Positions 44,789-52,983 of a stretch of DNA of 64,000 bases are shown here, piece after piece. Numbering within the stretch: position 1 is the stretch's first letter; every line of letters starts with the position of its first letter. Location: assembly GCA_013540605.1 (NCBI GenBank), contig JABVCK010000001.1, positions 278,340 to 342,339 of the forward strand, read 5' to 3'. The DNA is from Bacillota bacterium (GTDB lineage Bacteria > Bacillota > Clostridia > Ch29). A model generated the notes under the pieces. It had not been told where the DNA came from, did not search any database, and worked only from the letters and a program-made list of their open reading frames with translations. The translations under genes and the position numbers were made by a program.

Positions 44789-44901
44789 AAATTTTTCGAG
44801 AACAATGGTTTACGTAATATAATTATTGTTAACTTTTGTGGCATGATAACCTGTTAACATAAAATATTGCCTCGAATGCATGCGTGTCGGAAGGTCTTTG
44901 T

Positions 44902-46107
44902 TTACATAATATTTTCGACGTATTTTTTGCCCGTCTTGAAATAAAAAAGGAACACCAGGGTTGCAGAAAAATACAGGACCGTTGTTATAAAGTAGGGAAA
45001 TTCGTAGCTGATGTTCTTCATTAGATAACCTCCAGCAAAGGACCCAACGCCCCTTGAAAGGTTGTCAAAAACTTTCATCAGGCTGGAGAGAAGGGGCCTT
45101 GCGGAATCGTCCACCTGTTCCATTGCGATATTCTGTGTTAAGGGATAGGCCATACACATAAGGCTGCTTCTCATAAGAAACGCAAAGACCACCAGGTATA
45201 TATTAGGCGGCGTTGCAATCAGAATAAGGAATGGTATGGACATCATCTGACAAATGATTACGGTGTTTACCTTGCCTAGTCTGGAGACAGCCCATGGTAT
45301 AATCAATGTTCCTATAATTATTGAAAACTGGCTGGCCGACATGAGCGTACCGACCTTGTAGCTTTCGAGGTTCAGTTTATATGATAGAAAAATATTAAAG
45401 AACGGGATTACCAGGCCGGCACCCAGTCCTATCAGAGTTGTAAAACCTAAAATTGCCGCTGTACCGCTGCTCTGAAGCTGTTTTATATCCGGATACATAG
45501 CAGAGCTTGCCATGACAGCATTTCTCTTGTTCATTAAAAAGACCGGGATAATCGACAGGAACGAAATAAATGTGAATACCAATAGTGATATCCTCATAGA
45601 CAAAAACTCAGGCAGCCTGGAGCTCAGCATGTCGGAAAACAGTCCTGAAAGGAAATTTCCTAATACATAGGCAAGCATCGTCACGGTGAAATTGTAACTG
45701 AATAGGTGCACCCTGTTTTCTGCACAGCTGTTGCGCATTATGAACGGGCTCTCATTAACAAACACCAGGGCATAACCCATCCCCGAAAGCAACGAACCGG
45801 CGATTATTAGCTGTTCATTAATAAAGGTGAACTGTAGTATGTTTGCCACCAGTATTATTGCGGATGCCAGCATCAGGCTTTTTGCAGGACCAAAACGCCC
45901 ACAGCAAAAACCTCCCGGTATTGCCGCCAAACCTATTGCAATAGTTTTTGCAGCAACGACCCGTCCATAGAATTCCTCAGAAAAACCAATTTTCAGAATG
46001 TATAACCCAAAGAGGACATTGGTAGCACCGACTACTATATTAATAAGAAGAGCATAGGTTAAAAATAATTTGGCATTTCTGGAAAAGCTGCTGATAGGGC
46101 TGTTCAA
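44902..46107 (-). CDS. MFS transporter of unknown substrate
   Basis: A 401-residue major facilitator protein with about 12 hydrophobic helices, a loop after helix 2 (GGFCCGRFGPAKSLML) and a central charged loop. Nothing in it names the substrate. The start is TTG with GGAGGCGAT upstream. It is divergent from the tyrosine recombinase gene and convergent with the FMN lipoprotein gene. Confidence 0.85.
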   Translation of the reverse strand: MNSPISSFSRNAKLFLTYALLINIVVGATNVLFGLYILKIGFSEEFYGRVVAAKTIAIGLAAIPGGFCCGRFGPAKSLMLASAIILVANILQFTFINEQLIIAGSLLSGMGYALVFVNESPFIMRNSCAENRVHLFSYNFTVTMLAYVLGNFLSGLFSDMLSSRLPEFLSMRISLLVFTFISFLSIIPVFLMNKRNAVMASSAMYPDIKQLQSSGTAAILGFTTLIGLGAGLVIPFFNIFLSYKLNLESYKVGTLMSASQFSIIIGTLIIPWAVSRLGKVNTVIICQMMSIPFLILIATPPNIYLVVFAFLMRSSLMCMAYPLTQNIAMEQVDDSARPLLSSLMKVFDNLSRGVGSFAGGYLMKNISYEFPYFITTVLYFSATLVFLFYFKTGKKYVENIM

Positions 46108-46250
46108 AACTATCGCCTCCGGTTTTTGTCAACAATTTATTATACATCCGGTAGTAATGATTTTCAAGACGACAAATTTTTTCATGTTATGGTATAATAG
46201 AGGAGAGCTACTTATCCACAGGGTAATAGTATTTTTTGTGCATAAGTGGT

Positions 46251-46278
46251 ATTATACAAAATATTCATTTTGTATAAT
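46251..46278. promoter_or_regulatory. Palindrome before the tyrosine recombinase gene
   Basis: A perfect 12-bp inverted repeat (46251-46262 with 46267-46278) with a 4-base centre lies directly before the ribosome binding site. It could be an operator or an mRNA hairpin. Confidence 0.5.
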
Positions 46279-46291
46279 TAGGAGGATGGTT

Positions 46292-47269
46292 ATGGATAAT
46301 ATACCCCTACCCCTCATGAGTTTCTTGAATTATATGGAGACCATCAAAGGTAAATCAAAAAACACGGTTAAGGAATATTACTACGACCTCAGGACCTTTT
46401 TCAGGTATTTGAAAATCCAGCGCGGTATCGTTCCGAAGTTCGCCGATTTTGAGACCATCACCATTGACGACGTCGACATCGAACTGATTAAATCGGTCAC
46501 TCTGAATGACCTTTACGGTTTTATATCCTATGTGAGCTTTGAACGGGACAACAGCAACTACACAAAAGCCCGCAAAGTCTCTACACTGCGGTCCTTTTTT
46601 AAATTTCTACATACAAAAATGCGTCTAATCGAGGAAAATCCCACATCTGACCTGGAATCGCCCAAGATTTCCTCGAGGCATCCCGTTCACCTTTCCCTGG
46701 ATGAAGCCAGAGAGCTTTTGGACGCCGTAGAAGGCGAATTCCGGGAAAGGGACTACTGTATACTCATACTCTTCCTGAACTGCGGTCTGAGGCTCTCAGA
46801 GCTGGTCAGCATAAACATAAGCAATATCCGTGAAGATACCCTTACGGTAATCGGCAAGGGCAACAAAGAAAGGACCGTGTACCTGAACGAAGCCTGTTTG
46901 AAGGCAATAAAGGGCTATTTAAGGGTAAGGCCCAGGGAAGGCGTAAAAGACAGGGATGCCCTGTTCCTCAGCAAGAGAAAACAGCGCATCAGCAATAAAA
47001 CGGTACAGTATATAGTAAAAAAATATATAGAAATGGCAGGGTTAGACGCGGAAAAGTATTCAACCCACAAGCTAAGACATACCGCTGCCACTCTCATGTA
47101 CAAACACGGTGATGTCGATATAAGGGCCCTGCAGCAGATCCTGGGGCATTCCAACATATCTACAACGCAGATATATACCCATGTGGACGACCAGCGCCTC
47201 AGGGATGCAGTGCGGCGAAATCCCCTAGCCAGGGATATCTCCGATGATAACGAAGAAAAGGATTCCTGA
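46292..47269 (+). CDS. xerC: Tyrosine recombinase, XerC/XerD family
   Basis: A 325-residue site-specific recombinase with an N-terminal SAM-like DNA-binding domain and a C-terminal catalytic domain. Catalytic residues are the arginine in CGLRLSEL, the lysine in GKGNKERTV, HKLRHTAAT, the histidine in LGHSNISTTQ and the tyrosine in QIYTHVDD. No phage or integron genes adjoin it, so it could be the chromosome-dimer resolvase, but no dif site was identified. The ATG at 46292 is 6 bases from GGAGG; an ATG at 46286 is too close. Confidence 0.85.
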   Translation: MDNIPLPLMSFLNYMETIKGKSKNTVKEYYYDLRTFFRYLKIQRGIVPKFADFETITIDDVDIELIKSVTLNDLYGFISYVSFERDNSNYTKARKVSTLRSFFKFLHTKMRLIEENPTSDLESPKISSRHPVHLSLDEARELLDAVEGEFRERDYCILILFLNCGLRLSELVSINISNIREDTLTVIGKGNKERTVYLNEACLKAIKGYLRVRPREGVKDRDALFLSKRKQRISNKTVQYIVKKYIEMAGLDAEKYSTHKLRHTAATLMYKHGDVDIRALQQILGHSNISTTQIYTHVDDQRLRDAVRRNPLARDISDDNEEKDS

Positions 47270-47291
47270 CCCTAATAGTTCTTTGAAATAA

Positions 47292-48491
47292 TCATTTAAC
47301 CTTGTATTTTTCTAGCAATTCCTCGAAACGCTTTACCAAAACAGTCAGCTCCTCCGATGCATCCCCTATTGTATGTACCTTGGCGGATAGGTCATTTGTG
47401 TTCTCGCTGACTTCAACGGTAGCCGAAGCTACCTTTTCGACAGTCTGCGAGATGCCTTCTATCGCCTTGCTCATCTGCTCCGACATTGCCGCCTGCTGCT
47501 CTGCTGTGGCGGCCATGTTTTCTATTTCTTCCCCTATTCCCTTTATATAGGTCACAATAGCCTTTATGCTTTCATTGGCAGAATTGGCGGTTTCTACACA
47601 TATTTCAACATCACGTATGGTTTCGTCTGCGGATTTAACCGCCCTCTTTGTCTCCTCCTGGATTCCCTTAACCAGCTCCGCTATATCCTTTGCTGCTGTC
47701 GAACTTTCCTCGGCCAGCTTCCTCACCTCATCGGCAACCACCGCAAAACCTCTCCCCGCTTCCCCTGCCCTGGCTGATTCTATTGCGGCATTTAAGGCCA
47801 GCAGGTTTGTCTGGTCTGCAATTTCTGTTATCACATGGACAATTTTTTCAATGTTTCTTGATGAATCCTCAAGGCCTGCCGCTACTTCCTCCACAACCCT
47901 TGAAGAATTTTCCATATTCTTAACCTTTTTGACCACTTCCTCAACCTTCCTGCTTCCTTCTTCTACCTTTAATTTTATATCGCTGGTGCCTTCGGTAATC
48001 CTTTGAGAGCTCAGAGAAACAGTTTCGGCCGAACTGGACAGCTCCTGGATACCGGCATTTGTCTGCTCAATACTTGCCGAGGTATCCTGCATGCTCGCAG
48101 CAATTTGATTTGCAGTATCCTTTATCATAAAAAAACCCTTTTCGGATTCTTCAATAATCCTATCAAGGTGCGTGCTCCTCGAAGACAATTCCTCAACGGC
48201 CGATTGAAGCTCCTGTATTACCTGTCTGAAACTATCTGTTATTCCGTTAAGGCTTTCGGAAATCTTTCCTATTTCATCTTTGCCCTTAAGATGCAGGTTA
48301 TCCTTAATGTCTCCTTCAGCAATCCTTTTTGAGTACTCCAGTATCCTGTTTATCCTGTTGATCAGCATAATTTTGATGAAAAACACTACAGCAAGGGGAA
48401 GTAAAAGCAGATTTATGCCGGTCTGTATCCAGATGCCAATATCCCTCGAAATAAATCCGATGGCTTCTATCTGCCTGTTAATATTATGCAA
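47292..48491 (-). CDS. Methyl-accepting chemotaxis-like protein lacking an extracellular sensor domain
   Basis: A 399-residue receptor with one membrane helix (about residues 19-45), a HAMP domain ([20 protein letters not shown]) and a full signalling domain whose tip reads [40 protein letters not shown]. There is no periplasmic ligand domain, so it may sense through the membrane or through partners. The start is a TTG next to GGAGA, so initiation is uncertain. It may regulate processes other than motility. Confidence 0.88.
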   Translation of the reverse strand: MHNINRQIEAIGFISRDIGIWIQTGINLLLLPLAVVFFIKIMLINRINRILEYSKRIAEGDIKDNLHLKGKDEIGKISESLNGITDSFRQVIQELQSAVEELSSRSTHLDRIIEESEKGFFMIKDTANQIAASMQDTSASIEQTNAGIQELSSSAETVSLSSQRITEGTSDIKLKVEEGSRKVEEVVKKVKNMENSSRVVEEVAAGLEDSSRNIEKIVHVITEIADQTNLLALNAAIESARAGEAGRGFAVVADEVRKLAEESSTAAKDIAELVKGIQEETKRAVKSADETIRDVEICVETANSANESIKAIVTYIKGIGEEIENMAATAEQQAAMSEQMSKAIEGISQTVEKVASATVEVSENTNDLSAKVHTIGDASEELTVLVKRFEELLEKYKVK

Positions 48492-49043
48492 ATCTCCGGC
48501 TATTCCGGTACAATTATAGCAATTTTTTCCGATTTATGCAACTTACTAGGATATCGTCTTAAAATTGCAATAAAAAGTGTGGGTTTAACTCAGAAAAAAC
48601 TAGCAGAGATAATTGGAGTTTCTCAGGATACAATAACAAACTATACCAAAGATACAATACCGAGAGCCGACATTCTTTACAAAATTTCTACAATCTGCGG
48701 TGTATCTATGGAATGGCTATTAACTGGGAAAAGAAATGAACGCCTAAAAGAACAGGATAATATTGAGGGAGCAAAAAAAGGCCTCAGATTAGCATCCTTT
48801 GTTTTCAATATCATGATATTATACCTTATCCATGTCCTTGATGAATGCAAAAGCTGCAAAGAATGCCTTAACAGCAATAGTCCTATATCCTATCTATTGA
48901 GGATGTCTGACGCAGAACTGGCAAAACTGCTGGATGAAGATATATCTGAATTAAAAAGGGAGGGTTTCCTCCCTACTTCCAGCTGTGCAGGTATTCAACC
49001 TGCCTGTTTGTCAGATTATCAATCTGTATGCCCATACCCTTGA
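48486..49043 (+). CDS. XRE family (Cro/CI-type) DNA-binding protein, start uncertain
   Basis: A helix-turn-helix domain is clear: [48 protein letters not shown] ... [11 protein letters not shown] hydrophobic stretch ([14 protein letters not shown]) and CKSCKECL follow. The only in-frame ATG before the domain is at 48486, without a ribosome binding site and inside the divergent chemoreceptor start, so the start is doubtful or the 5' end is damaged. The 3' end overlaps the convergent ahcY gene by 71 bases. Confidence 0.65.
   Translation: MQISGYSGTIIAIFSDLCNLLGYRLKIAIKSVGLTQKKLAEIIGVSQDTITNYTKDTIPRADILYKISTICGVSMEWLLTGKRNERLKEQDNIEGAKKGLRLASFVFNIMILYLIHVLDECKSCKECLNSNSPISYLLRMSDAELAKLLDEDISELKREGFLPTSSCAGIQPACLSDYQSVCPYP
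48514..48542 (-). promoter_or_regulatory. Sigma-A promoter of the chemoreceptor-like gene
   Basis: On the minus strand TTGCAT, 17 bases, TATAAT. The predicted transcript leader is very short. Confidence 0.6.
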
Positions 49044-50220
49044 GTTTCATCTGGGCCACCCTTCGGTCTATCTCCTTAGGTACTTCATACACCTTGTTCT
49101 CCAGCTTGCCCCGGCTGTTCAGGATATACCTTGCGCAAAGGGCCTGGACACCGAAGCTCATATCCATAATCTCAACGGGATGGCCATCCCCCGCCGCCAG
49201 ATTCACCAGCCGTCCCTCCGCCAGCAGGAATATTTTTTTTCCGTCCTTGAGATAGAAACCTTCAATATTATTCCTGACCGTTTTTCTGTCGGTCAACAAT
49301 TCCTCCAGCGCATGGATATCAATCTCCACATTAAAGTGCCCGGCGTTGGCAAGGACGGCCCCGTCCTTCATAGCTTCAAAGTGTTCCTTCCTTATAACCC
49401 CGCTGCAGCCTGTAACCGTTACAAAGAAGTCCCCTATGGCCGCTGCTTCAGCCATCGGCATAACTCTATAGCCGTCCATCGCCGCCTCAAGGGCTTTTAC
49501 CGGGTCCACTTCACATACAACTACCCTTGCGCCCAGTCCTTCGGCCCTTGCCGCCACTCCCTTTCCACACCAGCCGTAACCGGCGACGACTACATCCTTG
49601 CCGCTTATCTGCAGGTTTGTGGTTCTCATGATACCATCCCAGACCGACTGTCCTGTACCGTACCTATTGTCAAACAGGTGTTTGCAGAGTGCGTTGTTCA
49701 CTGCAACCATAGGCATCTTCAAATCTCCCTTATCCTCCATCGCCTGCAGCCTGATCACCCCTGTTGTTGTCTCCTCGCACCCGCCGAAAGCATGCTCCCT
49801 CAGGTCCGCCCTTTTAGTGTGAAGCATATACGACAGGTCTCCCCCATCATCAATAACAATATGGGGTTTGCCCTCCAGTGTATACTCTATGTGCTGGAAG
49901 TACTCATCCTCGGTCGCGCCGTGCCATGCGTATACATGAATTCCATCACCAACCAGGGCAGCGGCAACATCATCCTGGGTTGACAGCGGATTGCTTCCAG
50001 TTATGAAAACTTCAGCCCCCCCTGCTCTTAATACGGTAGCAAGATAAGCGGTCTTTGCCTCCAGATGTATGGACATTGCGATCCTGATACCCTCGAAGGG
50101 TTTCTCCCTTTCATATTCTTCCCTTATCCCGTTTAGCACAGGCATGAATCCCTTTACCCATTCGATCTTTTTCGTCCCTGCACCAGCAAGGTTGATATCC
50201 CTGACAACGCTTTCTCTCAT
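48973..50220 (-). CDS. ahcY: Adenosylhomocysteinase
   Basis: Splits S-adenosylhomocysteine into adenosine and homocysteine, clearing the product of SAM-dependent methylation. The 415-residue protein has NPLSTQDDVAAAL, the catalytic region NALCKHLFDNRYGTGQSVWDGI, the NAD-binding loop GYGWCGKGVA and the LANAGHFNVEID motif. The ATG at 50220 has GAGGAGG upstream; the longer TTG frame begins inside that site. A terminator separates it from the cysteine-rich gene upstream. Confidence 0.95.
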   Translation of the reverse strand: MRESVVRDINLAGAGTKKIEWVKGFMPVLNGIREEYEREKPFEGIRIAMSIHLEAKTAYLATVLRAGGAEVFITGSNPLSTQDDVAAALVGDGIHVYAWHGATEDEYFQHIEYTLEGKPHIVIDDGGDLSYMLHTKRADLREHAFGGCEETTTGVIRLQAMEDKGDLKMPMVAVNNALCKHLFDNRYGTGQSVWDGIMRTTNLQISGKDVVVAGYGWCGKGVAARAEGLGARVVVCEVDPVKALEAAMDGYRVMPMAEAAAIGDFFVTVTGCSGVIRKEHFEAMKDGAVLANAGHFNVEIDIHALEELLTDRKTVRNNIEGFYLKDGKKIFLLAEGRLVNLAAGDGHPVEIMDMSFGVQALCARYILNSRGKLENKVYEVPKEIDRRVAQMKLKGMGIQIDNLTNRQVEYLHSWK

Positions 50221-50236
50221 TTTTTTGTTCCTCCTC

Positions 50237-50260
50237 AAAAAAACCCCCGTAGAGGGGGCT
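50237..50260 (-). terminator. Terminator between the cysteine-rich gene and ahcY
   Basis: On the minus strand CCCCC and GGGGG pair over TCTAC, followed by seven T, ending just before the ahcY ribosome binding site. It may act as an attenuator. Confidence 0.75.
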
Positions 50261-50421
50261 TATTCATCCATAATCTCATCGATTTCCACCGCTATGTAAT
50301 CCGCATCTCTATCAATGCACCTGCAGCAATTATCGCATATCTTATTTCTATCCAGATCACAGATCATACATTCGCCGCAGTTGTTGCACTGTTTATCCTC
50401 CAGAACACACATCTTGAACAT
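50260..50421 (-). CDS. Small cysteine-rich protein upstream of ahcY (53 residues)
   Basis: A 53-residue frame with nine cysteines grouped as CNNCGECMIC and CDNCCRC, and an acidic C-terminus ending EIDEIMDE. The pattern suggests metal or Fe-S binding. I do not recognise a named family. Its own promoter (TTTAAA, 17 bases, TATAAT on the minus strand) and a terminator directly after its stop support a real gene. The ribosome binding site is weak. Confidence 0.7.
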   Translation of the reverse strand: MFKMCVLEDKQCNNCGECMICDLDRNKICDNCCRCIDRDADYIAVEIDEIMDE

Positions 50422-50445
50422 GGGAATCAACTCTCTTTTTCTTTT

Positions 50446-50474
50446 ATTATAACCAATTCCCAGAATAATTTAAA
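50446..50474 (-). promoter_or_regulatory. Sigma-A promoter of the cysteine-rich gene
   Basis: On the minus strand TTTAAA (50469-50474), 17-base spacer, TATAAT (50446-50451). Confidence 0.6.
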
Positions 50475-50485
50475 GAAAGTTTTTA

Positions 50486-50761
50486 CTACAAAAGGGGTAT
50501 GTGCAAAACCTGTCCCGGAATCAACGCAGGGCTTTCCATATTGTTTTCCTTCATAATCCTGTTTATGTACTTCCTGATATCCATATTATCCGGCACGTAC
50601 AATTTTGCAATAGACCAAAGCGTATCGCCCGATTTTACCATATAATCGGTGTACTCCGCCATTTCATTCCCCTTTGCCAGGGTTCCTGATACAAATGTAC
50701 TCAACAATGAAATCACCATTACGGTTATAATGAAAAATGACATAGCAGTAATTCGCTTCAT
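50486..50761 (-). CDS. yneA: YneA-like SOS cell-division inhibitor with LysM domain
   Basis: A 91-residue protein with an N-terminal membrane helix (about residues 8-28) and a LysM domain ([16 protein letters not shown] ... [12 protein letters not shown]). In Bacillus subtilis, YneA has this layout, is divergent from lexA and delays division after DNA damage. The gene is divergent from lexA here too, with LexA boxes in its promoter. The ATG at 50761 follows GGGAGGTG; the longer GTG frame lies inside that site. Confidence 0.85.
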   Translation of the reverse strand: MKRITAMSFFIITVMVISLLSTFVSGTLAKGNEMAEYTDYMVKSGDTLWSIAKLYVPDNMDIRKYINRIMKENNMESPALIPGQVLHIPLL

Positions 50762-50778
50762 AATAATCGGCACCTCCC

Positions 50779-50792
50779 GGAACGTTTGTTCG
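50779..50792. promoter_or_regulatory. LexA box 1 (yneA side)
   Basis: GGAACGTTTGTTCG, 13 of 14 positions consistent with the Gram-positive LexA consensus, placed just downstream of the yneA -10. Confidence 0.85.
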
Positions 50793-50800
50793 TACTTTTA

Positions 50801-50829
50801 TTATATAGGAACATTTGTTCCGGGTCAAG
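50801..50829 (-). promoter_or_regulatory. Sigma-A promoter of yneA
   Basis: On the minus strand TTGACC, 17 bases, TATAAT. LexA box 2 lies entirely within the spacer. Confidence 0.75.
50808..50821. promoter_or_regulatory. LexA box 2 (middle)
   Basis: GGAACATTTGTTCC has perfect GGAAC/GTTCC arms, within the yneA promoter spacer. Confidence 0.85.
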
Positions 50830-50847
50830 ACAAAATATGCCATTTGC

Positions 50848-50861
50848 CGAACATTTGTTTG
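50848..50861. promoter_or_regulatory. LexA box 3 (lexA side)
   Basis: CGAACATTTGTTTG overlaps the -35 of the lexA promoter (TTGATA 50859-50864, 17 bases, TATAAT 50882-50887), as expected for autoregulation. Confidence 0.85.
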
Positions 50862-50887
50862 ATATTCGTCGGCTGCTGTGTTATAAT
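50859..50887 (+). promoter_or_regulatory. Sigma-A promoter of lexA
   Basis: TTGATA, 17-base spacer, TATAAT, with LexA box 3 covering the -35. Confidence 0.75.
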
Positions 50888-50920
50888 TTATTTATCAAAG
50901 CCAGAAAGGAGAATTGTTCC

Positions 50921-51535
50921 ATGAATAAGAGAAACCTGAACGGAAAGCAGCGAGAGGTCTTGGATTTTATTAAGAGCGAACTATACGATAAGGGTTATCC
51001 CCCTTCGGTAAGGGAAATATGCGAAGCCGTAGGACTTAAGTCTACCTCAACCGTCCATGGACATCTGGAAAGATTAGAGAAAAAGGGATACATACGTAGA
51101 GACCCTACCAAGCCCAGGGCTATTGAAGTTTTGGATAATTCTCCCCTATCCCTTGCAAGGGAGTTGGTAGAAGTTCCGATAATAGGAAAAGTAACCGCAG
51201 GACAGCCCATCCTTGCAGTAGAAAACGTTGAAGATACCTTTCCGCTGCCCGTTGATTTTCTCAGCGGGGACAATCATTTTATTCTCGTTGTCCGCGGTGA
51301 AAGCATGATTGAAGCCGGCATCCTTGACGGCGACTATGTTGTTGTGAAACAGCAAAACCACGCCTATAACGGGGACATAGTGGTGGCTCTTATCGGAGAG
51401 GAAGCAACGGTAAAAACCTTCTATAAGGAGAAGGACTACGTAAGGCTCCAGCCCCAAAATCCCTTCATGGAGCCCATAATAACCGATGACGTAAAGATTC
51501 TCGGAAAGGTTATAGGGGTATTCCGCAAGATTTAG
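50921..51535 (+). CDS. lexA: LexA repressor
   Basis: SOS repressor. The 204-residue protein has an N-terminal winged helix ([44 protein letters not shown]) and a C-terminal S24 peptidase domain. The autocleavage bond is A93-G94 (VTAGQP), the serine is S128 (GESM) and the lysine K165 (ATVKTF). The ATG at 50921 follows AGAAAGGAG. It controls itself and the divergent yneA-like gene, and probably recA at 24307, through the boxes listed. Confidence 0.97.
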   Translation: MNKRNLNGKQREVLDFIKSELYDKGYPPSVREICEAVGLKSTSTVHGHLERLEKKGYIRRDPTKPRAIEVLDNSPLSLARELVEVPIIGKVTAGQPILAVENVEDTFPLPVDFLSGDNHFILVVRGESMIEAGILDGDYVVVKQQNHAYNGDIVVALIGEEATVKTFYKEKDYVRLQPQNPFMEPIITDDVKILGKVIGVFRKI

Positions 51536-51645
51536 GTGCGAGAGCGCAGGTGCCTGGTTACTGACCACTGGTCTCTGACGTCTGTCATCTGTTAACTTGC
51601 AACTGAATTTCTAGTCACTGACCACTGATCACTGGCCACTGATTA
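51536..51645. repeat. Short-word repeat tract between lexA and the YnbB-type gene
   Basis: GGTTACTGACCACTGGTCTCTG and CACTGATCACTGGCCACTG words iterate from the lexA stop into the 3' end of the convergent gene. The last residues and stop codon of that gene (SGQ, TGA) are read from the repeat. Confidence 0.8.
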
Positions 51646-52921
51646 TTATATGCCCTTCGTCCTTCATCTGCTGTAAGGTCATGAGTACTCCAAGCCTGGT
51701 ATGATCCCAGGTCAGACCTCCCTGCAGGTATCCGTAATAGGGTTCTCTTATCGGAGCATCAGCACTCAGTTCAATAGACGAGCCCTGAACGAACGCCCCT
51801 GCAGCCATGACCACCTGATGGCCGTAACCCGGCATATCCCAGGGGTAAGGAGTTACAAAGCTGTCAACCGGCGCCCCCTTCTGGATACCCCTGCAGAAAG
51901 ACAGGAGCTGTTCCTTGTTTTCAAACTCTACCGATTGAATTATATCGCTTCTTTTTTCACCGTATCCGGGTGACACCCTGAAACCCAGTATCTCGAAAAT
52001 CCTGGATGCGTATATAGCACCCTTGAGTGCCTCTGCAACAATATGGGGAGCCAGAAACAGCCCCTGAAGTATACTCCTGTTCATGCCCAGGCTTGCGCCG
52101 CACTTTTTACCGAGTCCGGGCGCCGTAAGGGCAGAGGCGCATCTTTCCACAAGCTCGCGTTTACCCGCTATATAACCTCCCGCCGGGGCCAGACCTCCGC
52201 CGGGGTTTTTAATCAGCGAGCCGGCAATAATATCCGCTCCCACCTGTAAAGGTTCGAGTTTTTCTATGAATTCGCCGTAGCAGTTGTCCACCATTATTAC
52301 CGCATCTTTTTTCAACTCTCTTACACAATTAACAATACTTTTGACATCCCTTATTGAAAGGGCGGGCCTCCAATCATAGCCGGTAGACCTCTGCAGGAAA
52401 ACAACCTTTGAGTTGTCGCTAATTTTTCTTCTAATTCCTTCATAATCCACGCTTCCGTCTTTTAAATCCACCTGTGAATAGCCTATACCAAACTCCCTGA
52501 GGTTTCCGGGAGCGCTGCCCCTGATACCAAGAACCTCCTCCAGGGTATCGTATGGTCGTCCGGTCACCGAAAGCAGCTCATCCCCCGGTCTCAGAAGACC
52601 CCTCAGGCATGTGGCCAGCGCATGGGTACCCGATACCATTTGAACCCTTACGAGGGCATCTTCCCCGCCGAATACCCGCGCATATATGCCGTCAATAACA
52701 TCCCTGCCGCTGTCGCCGTACCCGTAACCCGTTGTGCCGGCGAAGTGGCTGTCGCTTAACCTCTCCTCCTGCATTGCCCTAAGTACCTTTGCCTGGTTGA
52801 ACAAGCGTATGTCGTCTATCCTTTCAAACTGTTCCCTTATATCCCTTACAGCCAGCCTGTCCAGGCTGACAAGCTTCTTGTCCAGCTTCAGCAGGTCCAT
52901 AAGCTTTACAGGCATTTCCAT
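51629..52921 (-). CDS. ynbB: YnbB-type PLP-dependent lyase (methionine gamma-lyase family, aluminium resistance protein)
   Basis: A 430-residue fold-type I PLP enzyme. GSLIKNPGGG holds the likely PLP lysine, VDNCYGEF the ring-binding aspartate, and VSGTHALATCL the phosphate side. The family is often called aluminium resistance protein; its real reaction is not known. Bacillus ynbB lies near spoVK and glnR, and spoVK is the gene before it here. AAGGGGTGAC precedes the ATG. The C-terminus is formed by an intergenic repeat. Confidence 0.88.
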   Translation of the reverse strand: MEMPVKLMDLLKLDKKLVSLDRLAVRDIREQFERIDDIRLFNQAKVLRAMQEERLSDSHFAGTTGYGYGDSGRDVIDGIYARVFGGEDALVRVQMVSGTHALATCLRGLLRPGDELLSVTGRPYDTLEEVLGIRGSAPGNLREFGIGYSQVDLKDGSVDYEGIRRKISDNSKVVFLQRSTGYDWRPALSIRDVKSIVNCVRELKKDAVIMVDNCYGEFIEKLEPLQVGADIIAGSLIKNPGGGLAPAGGYIAGKRELVERCASALTAPGLGKKCGASLGMNRSILQGLFLAPHIVAEALKGAIYASRIFEILGFRVSPGYGEKRSDIIQSVEFENKEQLLSFCRGIQKGAPVDSFVTPYPWDMPGYGHQVVMAAGAFVQGSSIELSADAPIREPYYGYLQGGLTWDHTRLGVLMTLQQMKDEGHIIISGQ

Positions 52922-52983
52922 ATTCAGTCACCCCTTGGCTTCGTCCTCATCCGTAACTATTATATATCCATGATGCTTTAACA

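Noticed and set aside
48985-49983. 332-residue antisense frame opposite ahcY
   Set aside because: Shadow of a well-identified gene; histidine/cysteine-rich nonsense composition.
50221-50260. SAM or SAH riboswitch before ahcY
   Set aside because: The space before ahcY holds only a simple terminator hairpin and none of the conserved aptamer bases.
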